The notes under the pieces were generated by a model. That model was not told where the DNA came from. It did not search any database and saw only the letters and a list, made by a program, of their open reading frames with translations. This document shows positions 1-7,897 of a DNA stretch of 14,454 nucleotides, piece by piece (position 1 is the first letter of the stretch; each line of letters opens with the position of its first letter). Location of the stretch: NCBI GenBank assembly GCA_966185765.1, contig CBIFVZ010000088.1:1-14454 (forward strand). Direction: 5' to 3'. This DNA is from CBIFVZ01 sp966185765. Lineage in GTDB: Bacteria; Pseudomonadota; Gammaproteobacteria; Enterobacterales; Enterobacteriaceae. A program made the position numbers and the translations under genes.

Positions 1-1239
1 TGGAATCAGCCCGGTAATAACGGACAGGACCGCGACCCGTGGGGAAGCAGCAAGCCCGGCGGCGACTCTGGGGGAAATAACAATAAAGGGGGCCGCGATC
101 AGGGGCCACCTGACCTGGATGATATTTTCCGCAAACTAAGCAAAAAGCTTGGAGGCTTAGGTGGCGGCGGCAATTCTGGCGGTACGCAGGAACCTCGTGG
201 CCAGATGGGCGGCAAAATTGTCGGCATCGTCGCGGCTATCGCGGTTATTGGCTGGGCAGCCAGCGGCTTTTACACCATCAAAGAAGCCGAGCGCGGCGTA
301 GTCACGCGTTTTGGCAAGTTTGATCATCTGGTTGAGCCTGGTCTTAACTGGAAACCCACCTTTATTGATGAGGTGCGGGCAGTAAACGTGGAGTCGGTAC
401 GTGAACTGGCCGCGTCTGGCGTCATGCTGACCTCCGATGAAAACGTGGTGCGCGTTGAGATGAACGTGCAGTATCGCGTGACGGACCCTCAGCGTTACCT
501 CTATAGCGTAACCAGCGCCGACGACAGCCTGCGTCAGGCAACTGACAGCGCGCTGCGCGGGGTTATTGGCAAGTACACGATGGACCGCATCCTTACCGAA
601 GGGCGTACTGTTATCCGTAGCGATACCCAGCGCGAGCTTGAAGAAACCATCAGGCCTTACAACATGGGCATTACGCTTCTGGACGTCAACTTCCAGGCTG
701 CACGTCCGCCAGAGGAAGTGAAGTCTGCGTTTGATGACGCCATTGCGGCGCGTGAGAACGAACAGCAGTACATTCGTGAAGCAGAAGCTTACACCAACGA
801 AGTCCAGCCGCGTGCCAACGGTCAGGCGCAGCGTATCCTTGAAGAGGCGCGTGCGTACAAAACCCAGACCGTACTGGAAGCGCAGGGTGAAGTCTCTCGT
901 TTTGCCCGTATCCTGCCGGAATATAAAGCTGCACCGGAAATTACGCGTGAGCGTCTGTACATCGAGACGATGGAGAAAGTGCTCAGTAATACCCGTAAAG
1001 TGCTGGTTAACGACAAGGGTGGCAACCTGATGGTGCTGCCGCTGGACCAGATGCTTAAAGGTGGGGCGCAGTCCGACGTAAAGAGCAGCAACAGCGACAG
1101 CAATCTGCTTCGCCTGCCGCCAGCATCAGACAGCAGTAACCGCGCTAACCGCCCTGCATCAAGCAGCAATGGCGATATCATGGACCAGCGCCGCGCCAAC
1201 GCGCAGCGCAACGACACCCAGCGCCGGGGGAGTGAATAA
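1..1239 (+). CDS. hflK: HflK, SPFH-family subunit of the FtsH regulatory complex (5' partial)
   Basis: HflK forms, with HflC, a large periplasm-exposed membrane assembly that binds the FtsH protease and restrains its action on membrane substrates. The reading frame is open from base 1 and begins WNQPGNNGQDRDPW, the family N-terminus lacking only Met-Ala, so the gene starts about six bases before the window. The Met at 205 (about residue 71) is internal, not a start. The Gly/Asn/Pro-rich cytoplasmic head is followed by a membrane segment (about residues 74-93), an SPFH/band-7 domain containing the ERGVVTRFGKF and RELEETIRPY stretches, an Ala/Glu/Arg-rich coiled coil (about 235-290), and a Ser/Asn-rich low-complexity tail ending at the TAA. 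Inferred full length is 414 residues, close to E. coli HflK (about 419). It lies 2 bases before hflC, so the two are almost certainly co-translated. Confidence 0.97.
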   Translation, partial: WNQPGNNGQDRDPWGSSKPGGDSGGNNNKGGRDQGPPDLDDIFRKLSKKLGGLGGGGNSGGTQEPRGQMGGKIVGIVAAIAVIGWAASGFYTIKEAERGVVTRFGKFDHLVEPGLNWKPTFIDEVRAVNVESVRELAASGVMLTSDENVVRVEMNVQYRVTDPQRYLYSVTSADDSLRQATDSALRGVIGKYTMDRILTEGRTVIRSDTQRELEETIRPYNMGITLLDVNFQAARPPEEVKSAFDDAIAARENEQQYIREAEAYTNEVQPRANGQAQRILEEARAYKTQTVLEAQGEVSRFARILPEYKAAPEITRERLYIETMEKVLSNTRKVLVNDKGGNLMVLPLDQMLKGGAQSDVKSSNSDSNLLRLPPASDSSNRANRPASSSNGDIMDQRRANAQRNDTQRRGSE

Positions 1240-1241
1240 CG

Positions 1242-2246
1242 ATGCGTAAGTCAGTAATTGCAGTCATTATCATTGTGCTGATTGCACTCTACGCCTCGAT
1301 TTTCGTGGTGAAAGAGGGTGAACGCGGCATTACTCTGCGCTTCGGAAAAGTGGTGCGTGACGATGAGAACAAGCCGCTGGTATTTGCGCCAGGTCTGCAC
1401 TTCAAGGTGCCGTTTATTGAGTCGGTGAAAACGCTCGATGCACGTATCCAGACTATGGATAACCAGGCCGACCGCTTTGTCACCAAAGAGAAGAAAGACC
1501 TGATTGTCGACTCTTATATCAAGTGGCGCATCAGTGACTTTAGTCGTTACTACCTGGCAACCGGCGGTGGCGATGTGTCTCAGGCCGAAGTGCTACTCAA
1601 GCGTAAATTCAGTGACCGGTTGCGTTCTGAAATTGGCCGTCTTGATGTAAAAGACATTGTGACCGACTCGCGCGGTCGCCTGACGATTGAAGTACGTGAC
1701 GCACTGAACTCAGGTTCTGCGGGGACCGACGATGAGGTCGCAACGCCAGCAGCCGACGACGCTATCGCTAAAGCGGCCGAGCGCGTAACGGAAGAGACCA
1801 ACGGTAAAGTACCCGTGATTAACCCGAACAGTATGGCGGCACTGGGTATTGAAGTGGTGGATGTGCGTATCAAGCAGATCAACCTGCCGACCGAGGTCTC
1901 TGAGGCGATTTACAACCGTATGCGCGCCGAGCGTGAAGCGGTCGCGCGTCGCCATCGCTCACAAGGGCAGGAAGAGGCCGAGAAACTGCGTGCAGCGGCA
2001 GATTATGAAGTCACTCGTACCCTGGCAGAAGCCGAGCGTCAGGCGCGTATGACGCGCGGTGAAGGTGACGCCGAAGCGGCGAAGCTGTTTGCTGATGCTT
2101 TCAGCCAGGACCCGGATTTTTATGCCTTTATCCGTAGCCTGCGTGCTTACGAGTCCAGCTTCAAGTCCAACCAGGACGTGATGGTGTTAAGCCCGGAAAA
2201 TGACTTCTTCCGCTATATGAAGACGCCAAAGCACAGCCAGCGCTAA
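1242..2246 (+). CDS. hflC: HflC, SPFH-family partner of HflK
   Basis: HflC pairs with HflK in the FtsH-HflKC membrane complex. The 334-residue product has the same length as E. coli HflC. An N-terminal membrane anchor (about residues 4-21) follows MRK. The SPFH domain starts at VVKEGERGITLRFGKV and continues through RIQTMDNQADRFVTKEKKD and YIKWRISDFSRYYLATGGGD. Next come an Ala/Glu-rich coiled coil containing RAEREAVARRHRSQGQEE and the C-terminal FFRYMKTP segment. The ATG follows the hflK stop by 2 bases, and its ribosome binding site (GGGGGAG, 1226-1232) lies inside the end of hflK, which points to translational coupling. A hairpin terminator at 2300-2328 closes the operon. No truncation or missing segment is apparent. 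Confidence 0.98.
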   Translation: MRKSVIAVIIIVLIALYASIFVVKEGERGITLRFGKVVRDDENKPLVFAPGLHFKVPFIESVKTLDARIQTMDNQADRFVTKEKKDLIVDSYIKWRISDFSRYYLATGGGDVSQAEVLLKRKFSDRLRSEIGRLDVKDIVTDSRGRLTIEVRDALNSGSAGTDDEVATPAADDAIAKAAERVTEETNGKVPVINPNSMAALGIEVVDVRIKQINLPTEVSEAIYNRMRAEREAVARRHRSQGQEEAEKLRAAADYEVTRTLAEAERQARMTRGEGDAEAAKLFADAFSQDPDFYAFIRSLRAYESSFKSNQDVMVLSPENDFFRYMKTPKHSQR

Positions 2247-2299
2247 TCTTCGCTCCTCGTGAGTGAAATGAGGCACTGAGCGTTAACGCAATATCTCCC

Positions 2300-2328
2300 A
2301 GAGCCGGACTTGTTCCGGCTCTTTTTTT
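2300..2328 (+). terminator. Rho-independent terminator after hflC
   Basis: A 9-bp stem (AGAGCCGGA pairing with TCCGGCTCT) with a 5-base loop is followed directly by a run of seven T residues ending at 2328. This is a textbook intrinsic terminator for the hfl operon. It ends only 16 bases before the yjeT start codon. Confidence 0.9.
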
Positions 2329-2344
2329 GTCTGGTGGAATGAGA

Positions 2345-2542
2345 ATGAACGCAACCATTTTAGGCGCACTGGCGCTGGTACTGGTGTTTGAAGGTCTGGG
2401 GCCAATGCTGTTTCCTTCCCTGTGGCGACGTATGATTAGCTCGATATCCACGTTGCCTGATGCGACACTGCGCCGCTTCGGCGGTGCGCTTGTGGTTGCT
2501 GGGTTGGTTATCTACTACATGTTGAGGAGAACGTTTGCCTGA
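2345..2542 (+). CDS. yjeT: YjeT, small DUF2065 inner-membrane protein
   Basis: This 65-residue protein matches E. coli YjeT in length and in its core (EGLGPMLFP, LRRFGGALVVAGLVIYYMLR). Two hydrophobic segments, about residues 4-22 and 46-60, flank a basic, Trp-containing loop, as expected for a small inner-membrane protein of the DUF2065 family. Its molecular function is not established. The ATG at 2345 is preferred: GGTGGA at 2333-2338 lies 6 bases upstream and the start agrees with the E. coli protein. An in-frame ATG at 2339 and a TTG at 2327 are less well placed. Because the hfl terminator hairpin ends just before the ribosome binding site, expression must rely on readthrough or on a transcript that includes the hairpin. 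Confidence 0.92.
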   Translation: MNATILGALALVLVFEGLGPMLFPSLWRRMISSISTLPDATLRRFGGALVVAGLVIYYMLRRTFA

Positions 2543-2574
2543 GTTAAAAATGGGCATTTTTCTGCCAATTCAGG

Positions 2575-2603
2575 CTGAATCTCTGGAAAACCGATGGTAG
2601 AAT
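2575..2603 (+). promoter_or_regulatory. Probable sigma-70 promoter of purA
   Basis: A good -10 element TAGAAT (2598-2603) lies 17 bases after CTGAAT (2575-2580), a weak -35 matching TTGACA at three central positions. Predicted transcription starts near 2609-2611, just before a PurR-box-like sequence. The match is by eye, and the -35 assignment is the weaker half. Confidence 0.6.
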
Positions 2604-2611
2604 CCTTTTTT

Positions 2612-2627
2612 AAGCAAACGGTGATAT
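2612..2627 (+). promoter_or_regulatory. PurR-operator-like site upstream of purA
   Basis: AAGCAAACGGTGATAT resembles the PurR consensus ACGCAAACGTTTGCGT strongly in its left half (A.GCAAACG.T) and poorly in its right half. It sits at about the transcription start and 6 bases before the purA ATG. E. coli purA is a known PurR target, and I recall a very similar sequence at the same place there. Binding here is inferred. The GGTGA inside it (2620-2624) also serves as a plausible ribosome binding site. Confidence 0.55.
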
Positions 2628-2633
2628 TTCAAA

Positions 2634-3932
2634 ATGGGTAACAACGTCGTCGTACTGGGCACCCAATGGGGTGACGAAGGCAAAGGAAAGATCGTCGATC
2701 TTCTGACTGAACGGGCCAAATATGTTGTGCGCTACCAGGGTGGCCATAACGCGGGCCATACTCTGGTTATTAACGGTGAAAAAACCGTTCTCCATCTTAT
2801 CCCCTCAGGTATTCTTCGTGAGAATGTCACTAGCGTCATCGGTAACGGCGTGGTGCTCTCTCCTGCGGCACTGCTCAAAGAGATGAAAGAGCTGGAAGAC
2901 CGTGATATTCCGGTACGCTCCCGTCTGTTGTTATCTGAAGCCTGCCCGCTGATTCTTGATTACCACGTGGCGCTGGACATTGCCCGCGAGAAAGCGCGTG
3001 GCGCGAAAGCCATTGGTACTACCGGTCGCGGTATTGGTCCGGCTTATGAAGACAAAGTGGCACGCCGTGGTCTGCGCGTGGGTGACTTGTTTGATAAAGC
3101 GGCATTCGCTGAAAAACTCAAAGAAGTGATGGAATATCACAACTTCCAGCTGGTGAACTTCTACAAGGCCGACGCGGTTGACTACCAGAAAGTGCTGGAC
3201 GATGCGATGGCGGTGGCTGACCTGCTGACCAGCATGGTGGTTGATGTGTCCGAACTGCTGGACCAGGCGCGTCTGCGCGGCGACTTCATCATGTTTGAAG
3301 GTGCGCAGGGTACGTTACTGGACATTGACCACGGTACTTATCCATACGTCACCTCATCTAATACCACGGCGGGCGGTGTGTCCACCGGTTCAGGCGTGGG
3401 TCCGCGTTATGTGGATTATGTGCTGGGTATCCTGAAGGCCTATTCCACTCGTGTAGGTGCCGGTCCGTTCCCGACGGAACTTTTTGATGACGTTGGCGAG
3501 TTCCTGTGCGAGAAAGGCAACGAGTTTGGCGCGACCACGGGTCGCCGCCGCCGTACCGGCTGGCTTGACGCCGTTGCTGTGCGCCGCGCTGTGCAGATTA
3601 ACTCGCTGTCTGGCTTCTGTCTGACCAAGCTGGACGTGCTGGACGGCCTTAAAGAAGTGAAAATCTGCGTGGGCTACCGCCTGCCGGACGGTCGCGAAGT
3701 GACCACCACGCCGATGGCAGCAGATAGCTGGGAAGGCATTGAGCCAATTTATGAAACCATGCCGGGCTGGTCTGAGACCACGTTTGGTGTGAAAGAGAGA
3801 AGCGGTCTGCCGCAGGCGGCGCTGGACTACATCAAGCGTATTGAAGAAGTCACAGGCGTGCCGATTGATATCATCTCGACCGGTCCTGACCGTAGCGAAA
3901 CGATGATTCTGCGCGATCCGTTTGACGCATAA
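2634..3932 (+). CDS. purA: Adenylosuccinate synthetase
   Basis: PurA joins IMP and aspartate with GTP hydrolysis to give adenylosuccinate, the first committed step from IMP to AMP, in the cytosol. The 432-residue length equals that of E. coli PurA. The N-terminal GTP loop GDEGKGK (residues 13-19) carries the catalytic Asp14. His42 lies in QGGHNAGHT (these are Asp13 and His41 when the initiator Met is not counted). Further signatures are GTTGRGIGPAYEDK, FEGAQGTLLDIDHGTYP, the RRRRTGWLDAV segment, and the C-terminal guanine-binding region ISTGPDRSETM. The start at 2634 gives MGNNVVVLG, the family N-terminus. The gene has its own promoter and a PurR-like box, and a GC-rich hairpin follows at 3943. 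Nothing is unusual in the protein. Confidence 0.99.
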   Translation: MGNNVVVLGTQWGDEGKGKIVDLLTERAKYVVRYQGGHNAGHTLVINGEKTVLHLIPSGILRENVTSVIGNGVVLSPAALLKEMKELEDRDIPVRSRLLLSEACPLILDYHVALDIAREKARGAKAIGTTGRGIGPAYEDKVARRGLRVGDLFDKAAFAEKLKEVMEYHNFQLVNFYKADAVDYQKVLDDAMAVADLLTSMVVDVSELLDQARLRGDFIMFEGAQGTLLDIDHGTYPYVTSSNTTAGGVSTGSGVGPRYVDYVLGILKAYSTRVGAGPFPTELFDDVGEFLCEKGNEFGATTGRRRRTGWLDAVAVRRAVQINSLSGFCLTKLDVLDGLKEVKICVGYRLPDGREVTTTPMAADSWEGIEPIYETMPGWSETTFGVKERSGLPQAALDYIKRIEEVTGVPIDIISTGPDRSETMILRDPFDA

Positions 3933-3942
3933 ATTGTGCATT

Positions 3943-3969
3943 TGGGCGCGAAAACGCGCCCACTTTCCT
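3943..3969 (+). terminator. Probable terminator after purA
   Basis: An 8-bp stem (TGGGCGCG with CGCGCCCA) and an AAAA loop follow the purA stop by 10 bases. The downstream pyrimidine stretch is rich in T but interrupted (CTTTCCTCGTTTTT), so it is a less perfect intrinsic terminator than the one after hflC. Confidence 0.6.
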
Positions 3970-4095
3970 CGTTTTTCCCTTCTTTTATCCTGTCTTTGCC
4001 AAATAAATTAGCCGCATTGCGTCTGGCTGGTTTATCATCAGAATAATGTCTGCAGTAAATGAATGTTTCCCACCAGACCCTTTTTCGAGGTGACT

Positions 4096-4527
4096 GTGCA
4101 GTTAACAAGTTTTACGGATTATGGCCTTCGCGCTTTAATTTATATGGCGTCCCTGCCTCAGGGGCGCATGACCAGCATTTCGGAAGTGACCGAAGTGTAT
4201 AACGTATCACGTAACCACATGGTGAAAATCATCAACCAGCTCAGCAGGCTGGGTTACGTGACGGCAGTGCGCGGTAAAAACGGTGGGATTCGACTGGGTA
4301 AACCCGCCAGTGAGATTCGTATCGGCGACGTGGTGCGTGATATGGAACCGCTGTCTCTGGTCAACTGTAGCCATGAATTTTGCCATATCACTTCTGCCTG
4401 CCGCTTAAAGCTGGCGCTTTCTAAAGCGGTTAAACGCTTTTTGCAGGAGCTGGACAACATTACGCTGGCCGAATTAATTGAAGAAAACGAGCCGCTATAC
4501 AAATTATTGCTGGTGGAAGAACGCTGA
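4096..4527 (+). CDS. nsrR: NsrR, nitric-oxide-sensing [Fe-S] transcriptional repressor
   Basis: NsrR is an Rrf2-family DNA-binding repressor whose iron-sulfur cluster is attacked by NO, releasing genes such as hmp. The 143-residue product begins at a GTG at 4096, giving MQLTSFTDYGLRALIYMA, the family N-terminus. The same GTG start is used in E. coli as I recall, and GAGG (4087-4090) lies 5 bases upstream. A longer frame runs back to 4063 but adds residues not found in the family. The winged helix-turn-helix occupies about residues 25-65 (VSRNHMVKIINQLSRLGYV, then the wing RGKNGGIRLG). The three cluster cysteines are at 91, 96 and 102 (NCSHEFCHIT...AC). It is first in an apparent nsrR-rnr-rlmB operon. 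A weak promoter may lie around TTGCGT at 4017 and AGAATA at 4040. Confidence 0.96.
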   Translation: MQLTSFTDYGLRALIYMASLPQGRMTSISEVTEVYNVSRNHMVKIINQLSRLGYVTAVRGKNGGIRLGKPASEIRIGDVVRDMEPLSLVNCSHEFCHITSACRLKLALSKAVKRFLQELDNITLAELIEENEPLYKLLLVEER

Positions 4528-4559
4528 GTCCGCCAGCCGTTGACAACGGAGGAACCTCG

Positions 4560-7013
4560 ATGTCACAAGATCCTTTTCAGGAAAGAGAAGCAGAAAAATA
4601 TACCAATCCTATCCCCAGCCGCGAATTTATCCTCGACCACCTGTCTAAACGCGAAAAACCCGCCAGCCGTGATGAACTTGCCATTGAACTGAATATTGAC
4701 GGTGAAGAACAACTGGAAGCGCTGCGCCGCCGCCTGCGTGCAATGGAGCGTGACGGTCAGCTGGTGTTTACTCGTCGCCAGTGCTACGCACTGCCGGAAC
4801 GCCTGGACCTGTTAAAAGGTAAAGTGATTGGTCACCGCGATGGTTACGGCTTCCTGCGCGTTGAAGGCCGCAAGGACGATCTGTATCTGTCATCTGAGCA
4901 GATGAAGACCTGCATTCATGGCGATGAAGTTCTGGCGCAACCGCTGGGAGCAGACCGCAAAGGCCGCCGTGAGGCGCGTATTGTGCGCGTACTGGTGCCG
5001 CGCACCGGGCAGATTGTTGGCCGCTACTTCACTGACGCTGGCGTTGGTTTTGTCGTACCGGACGACAGTCGCCTGAGTTTCGACATCCTTATTCCACCTG
5101 AAGAAATCCAGGGCGCGCGTATGGGGTTTGTGGTGGTGGTAGAACTTACCCAGCGCCCGACGCGCCGCACGAAAGCAATTGGTAAAATTGTTGAAGTGCT
5201 GGGCGATAACATGGGTACTGGCATGGCGGTCGATATAGCCCTGCGCACCCATGATATTCCGTATGTCTGGCCAGAGGCTGTAGAAAAAGAGGTGTCTGGC
5301 CTGAGCGAGCAGGTGCCTGAAGCGGCTAAAGCCGGGCGCGTTGACCTGCGCTCGCTGCCGCTGGTGACCATCGACGGTGAAGACGCCCGCGACTTTGATG
5401 ACGCTGTCTACTGCGAGAAAAAACGCGGCGGTGGCTGGCGTCTGTGGGTGGCTATCGCTGATGTGAGCTATTACGTGCGCCCGCATACGGCGCTTGATAA
5501 AGAAGCGCGCAGCCGTGGCACCTCGGTGTACTTCCCCTCCCAGGTAGTGCCAATGCTGCCGGAAGTGCTGTCCAACGGCCTGTGCTCGCTTAACCCGCAG
5601 GTGGACCGCTTATGTATGGTCTGTGAGATGACCATTTCCGCGCGCGGCACGCTGTCGACCTACAAATTCTACGAAGCGGTGATGAGCTCCCATGCGCGTC
5701 TGACCTACACTAAGGTCTGGCATATGTTGCAGGGTGACGCCGAACTGCGTGAGCAGTATCAGCCACTGGTGAAGCCCGTTGAAGAGCTACACCGTCTGTA
5801 TAAAACGCTGGATGAAGCCCGTGCCGGGCGTGGCGGGATTTCCTTTGAGAGCGAAGAAGCGAAGTTTATCTTTAACGCCGAGCGTCGCATTGAGCGCATT
5901 GAGCAGACGGTGCGTAATGACGCTCATAAGCTCATTGAAGAGTGCATGATCCTCGCCAACGTCGCGGCGGCGCGCTTTGTGGAAAAACACAAAGAGCCTG
6001 CGCTGTTCCGCGTACACGACACGCCGACTACCGAGGCCGTCAACGCCTTCCGCTCCGTGCTGTCTGAACTGGGTCTTGAGCTGCCGGGCGGCAATAAGCC
6101 GCAACCGAGCGACTACTCGGCGCTGTTGGCTTCTATCGCCGACAGGCCGGACAGTGAAATGCTGCAAACCATGCTGCTGCGCTCCATGAAACAGGCCATT
6201 TACGATCCGGAAAACCGCGGCCACTTTGGCCTGGCGCTGTCGTCATATGGTCATTTCACCTCACCAATCCGCCGTTATCCAGATCTGTTGCTGCACCGCG
6301 CCATCAAATATCTGATTGCCAAAATCAGCGGTGACGAAGACCGCCTGGCACATAACGGCGGCTGGCACTACAGCATGGAAGAGATGCTGCAACTGGGCGA
6401 GCATTGCTCCATGACCGAGCGCCGAGCTGATGAAGCCACCCGCGATGTGGCCGACTGGCTCAAGTGTGACTTCATGTTGGATCAGGTGGGGCAGACCTTC
6501 CGTGGCGTGATTTCCAGCGTCACGGGTTTTGGCTTCTTTGTACGTCTGGACGAACTGTTTATTGACGGGCTGGTGCACGTTTCGTCGCTGGATAACGACT
6601 ACTACCGCTTTGACCAGGTCGGCCAGCGCCTGATTGGTGAATCTGGTGGTCATACCTATCGCCTGGGCGACCGCGTGGAAGTGAAGGTGGAAGCGGTGAA
6701 TATGGATGAGCGCAAAATCGACTTCTCGCTTATTTCCAGTGAACGTGGACCGCGTAACGAAGGTAAAACGGCACGCGAAAAGGCGAAAAAAGGGGCCGGA
6801 AAAGGTGGTGCAGGCAAACGTCGTCAGGCAGGAAAACGTGTGAACTTTGAGCCGGACAGCGCTTTCCGTCCGGAAAAGGGTACAAAAGCGCCGAAGGCCA
6901 AAAAAGATAAAAAAGACAAGAAAGAGAAGAAAGCCAAAACGCCGTCGGCGAAAACCCGTAAGATAGCGGCCGCGACAAAGGCGAAGCGTGCGGCGAAGAA
7001 AGCGCCGGAATAA
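4560..7013 (+). CDS. rnr: Ribonuclease R (3'-5' exoribonuclease)
   Basis: RNase R degrades structured RNA processively from the 3' end in rRNA quality control, mRNA decay and tmRNA-linked turnover. The product is 817 residues (E. coli about 813). Order: an N-terminal helix-turn-helix-like region (about 20-80), two cold-shock domains (about 85-225), the RNB catalytic domain (about 255-585), an S1 domain (about 645-725), and a Lys/Ala-rich basic tail (about 735-817). Catalytic aspartates are visible in DGEDARDFDD: Asp272, Asp278, Asp280. HFTSPIRRYPDL (565-576) carries the RNB arginines, and Lys544, acetylated in E. coli, is conserved. A strong GGAGGA at 4548-4553 sits 6 bases before the ATG. 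The start is 32 bases after nsrR, supporting co-transcription. The lysine-rich tail is somewhat variable but normal for the family. Confidence 0.98.
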   Translation: MSQDPFQEREAEKYTNPIPSREFILDHLSKREKPASRDELAIELNIDGEEQLEALRRRLRAMERDGQLVFTRRQCYALPERLDLLKGKVIGHRDGYGFLRVEGRKDDLYLSSEQMKTCIHGDEVLAQPLGADRKGRREARIVRVLVPRTGQIVGRYFTDAGVGFVVPDDSRLSFDILIPPEEIQGARMGFVVVVELTQRPTRRTKAIGKIVEVLGDNMGTGMAVDIALRTHDIPYVWPEAVEKEVSGLSEQVPEAAKAGRVDLRSLPLVTIDGEDARDFDDAVYCEKKRGGGWRLWVAIADVSYYVRPHTALDKEARSRGTSVYFPSQVVPMLPEVLSNGLCSLNPQVDRLCMVCEMTISARGTLSTYKFYEAVMSSHARLTYTKVWHMLQGDAELREQYQPLVKPVEELHRLYKTLDEARAGRGGISFESEEAKFIFNAERRIERIEQTVRNDAHKLIEECMILANVAAARFVEKHKEPALFRVHDTPTTEAVNAFRSVLSELGLELPGGNKPQPSDYSALLASIADRPDSEMLQTMLLRSMKQAIYDPENRGHFGLALSSYGHFTSPIRRYPDLLLHRAIKYLIAKISGDEDRLAHNGGWHYSMEEMLQLGEHCSMTERRADEATRDVADWLKCDFMLDQVGQTFRGVISSVTGFGFFVRLDELFIDGLVHVSSLDNDYYRFDQVGQRLIGESGGHTYRLGDRVEVKVEAVNMDERKIDFSLISSERGPRNEGKTAREKAKKGAGKGGAGKRRQAGKRVNFEPDSAFRPEKGTKAPKAKKDKKDKKEKKAKTPSAKTRKIAAATKAKRAAKKAPE

Positions 7014-7105
7014 GCCTCTGCCGCGTGGGGCTGACCTGCGCGGCATCATTTCGATAATTAACCCGATTCAACAAAGCGCAATAAGGCGCTTAATGAGCAG
7101 CATTC

Positions 7106-7840
7106 ATGAGTGAAACCATTTATGGCATCCACGCGGTGCAGGCGTTGCTGGAACGTGCACCGGAGCGTTTTCAGCAGGTATTTATCCTGAAAGGGCGTGA
7201 AGATAAACGCCTGATGCCGCTTATCCATGCGCTGGAAGCGCAGGGCGTGGCAATTCAGGTAGCCAGCCGCCAGTGGCTGGATGAAAAGGCAGAGGGCGCC
7301 GTGCACCAGGGGATCATCGCGCTGGTGAAATCGGGGCGTCAGTACCAGGAAAACGACCTGCCCGATCTGGTCGCTGCACAGGAGCGCCCGTTTCTGTTGA
7401 TCCTGGACGGTGTTACCGATCCACATAATCTCGGTGCCTGCCTGCGCAGCGCCGACGCGGCAGGCGTACATGCGGTGATTGTTCCACGAGATCGCTCAGC
7501 CCAGCTCAACGCGACGGCGAAAAAAGTCGCCTGTGGAGCAGCGGAAACCGTGCCGCTTATCCGTGTGACCAACCTTGCACGCACCATGCGTCTGTTGCAG
7601 GAAGAGCATAACGTCTGGCTGGTGGGTACTGCGGGAGAGGCCGACCATACGCTGTTTCAAAGCAAACTCAACGGCCCGCTGGCGCTGGTAATGGGGGCTG
7701 AAGGCGAAGGTATGCGTCGCCTGACCCGCGAGCATTGCGATGAACTTATCAGTATTCCGATGGCGGGCAGTGTGTCCTCACTCAACGTTTCCGTCGCGAC
7801 GGGCATTTGCCTGTTTGAAGCGGTACGTCAGCGCAACTAA
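7106..7840 (+). CDS. rlmB: 23S rRNA (guanosine-2251-2'-O)-methyltransferase RlmB
   Basis: RlmB uses S-adenosylmethionine to methylate the ribose of G2251 in the 23S rRNA P-loop. It is a SpoU/TrmD-type (SPOUT) enzyme acting as a dimer. The product is 244 residues (E. coli 243, the extra residue lying in QEEHNVW). An N-terminal L30e-like substrate domain (about 1-80) precedes the catalytic domain. SpoU motif 1 is DGVTDPHNLGACLRSADAAG (101-120), motif 2 is LALVMGAEGEGM (192-203), and motif 3 is IPMAGSVSSLNVSVATG (217-233), which form the knotted cofactor site. The ATG is 92 bases after rnr and no strong ribosome binding site is visible. The gap contains a GCCGCG/CGCGGC inverted repeat (7020-7025 and 7039-7044) without a T run, so readthrough from rnr is likely. 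A strong terminator follows. Confidence 0.97.
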   Translation: MSETIYGIHAVQALLERAPERFQQVFILKGREDKRLMPLIHALEAQGVAIQVASRQWLDEKAEGAVHQGIIALVKSGRQYQENDLPDLVAAQERPFLLILDGVTDPHNLGACLRSADAAGVHAVIVPRDRSAQLNATAKKVACGAAETVPLIRVTNLARTMRLLQEEHNVWLVGTAGEADHTLFQSKLNGPLALVMGAEGEGMRRLTREHCDELISIPMAGSVSSLNVSVATGICLFEAVRQRN

Positions 7841-7862
7841 AAACGCTGACATTTCCATAAAT

Positions 7863-7897
7863 AAAAAAACCATCCCTGCTTGTGGATGGTTTTTTTT
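7863..7897 (+). terminator. Strong intrinsic terminator after rlmB
   Basis: ACCATCC (7869-7875) pairs with GGATGGT (7884-7890) around an 8-base loop. The stem is preceded by a run of A and followed by a run of T residues (7890-7897), so the A and T runs extend the stem. The symmetric A/T flanks make it potentially active in both directions. It closes the nsrR-rnr-rlmB unit. Confidence 0.9.

Noticed and set aside
205..207. ATG at 205 as the start of hflK
   Set aside because: The same frame is open to base 1 and encodes the conserved Gly/Asn/Pro-rich HflK N-terminus. The real start is just outside the window.
4063..4095. Longer NsrR starting at an upstream ATG
   Set aside because: The added residues (MFPTRPFFEVT) are not part of the family. 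The GTG at 4096 has a well-spaced GAGG and gives the standard N-terminus.
6261..7049. A 262-residue Phe/Arg-rich frame on the minus strand opposite rnr
   Set aside because: It is the complement of the Lys-rich rnr tail and RNB/S1 coding sequence. Its composition is that of a shadow frame.
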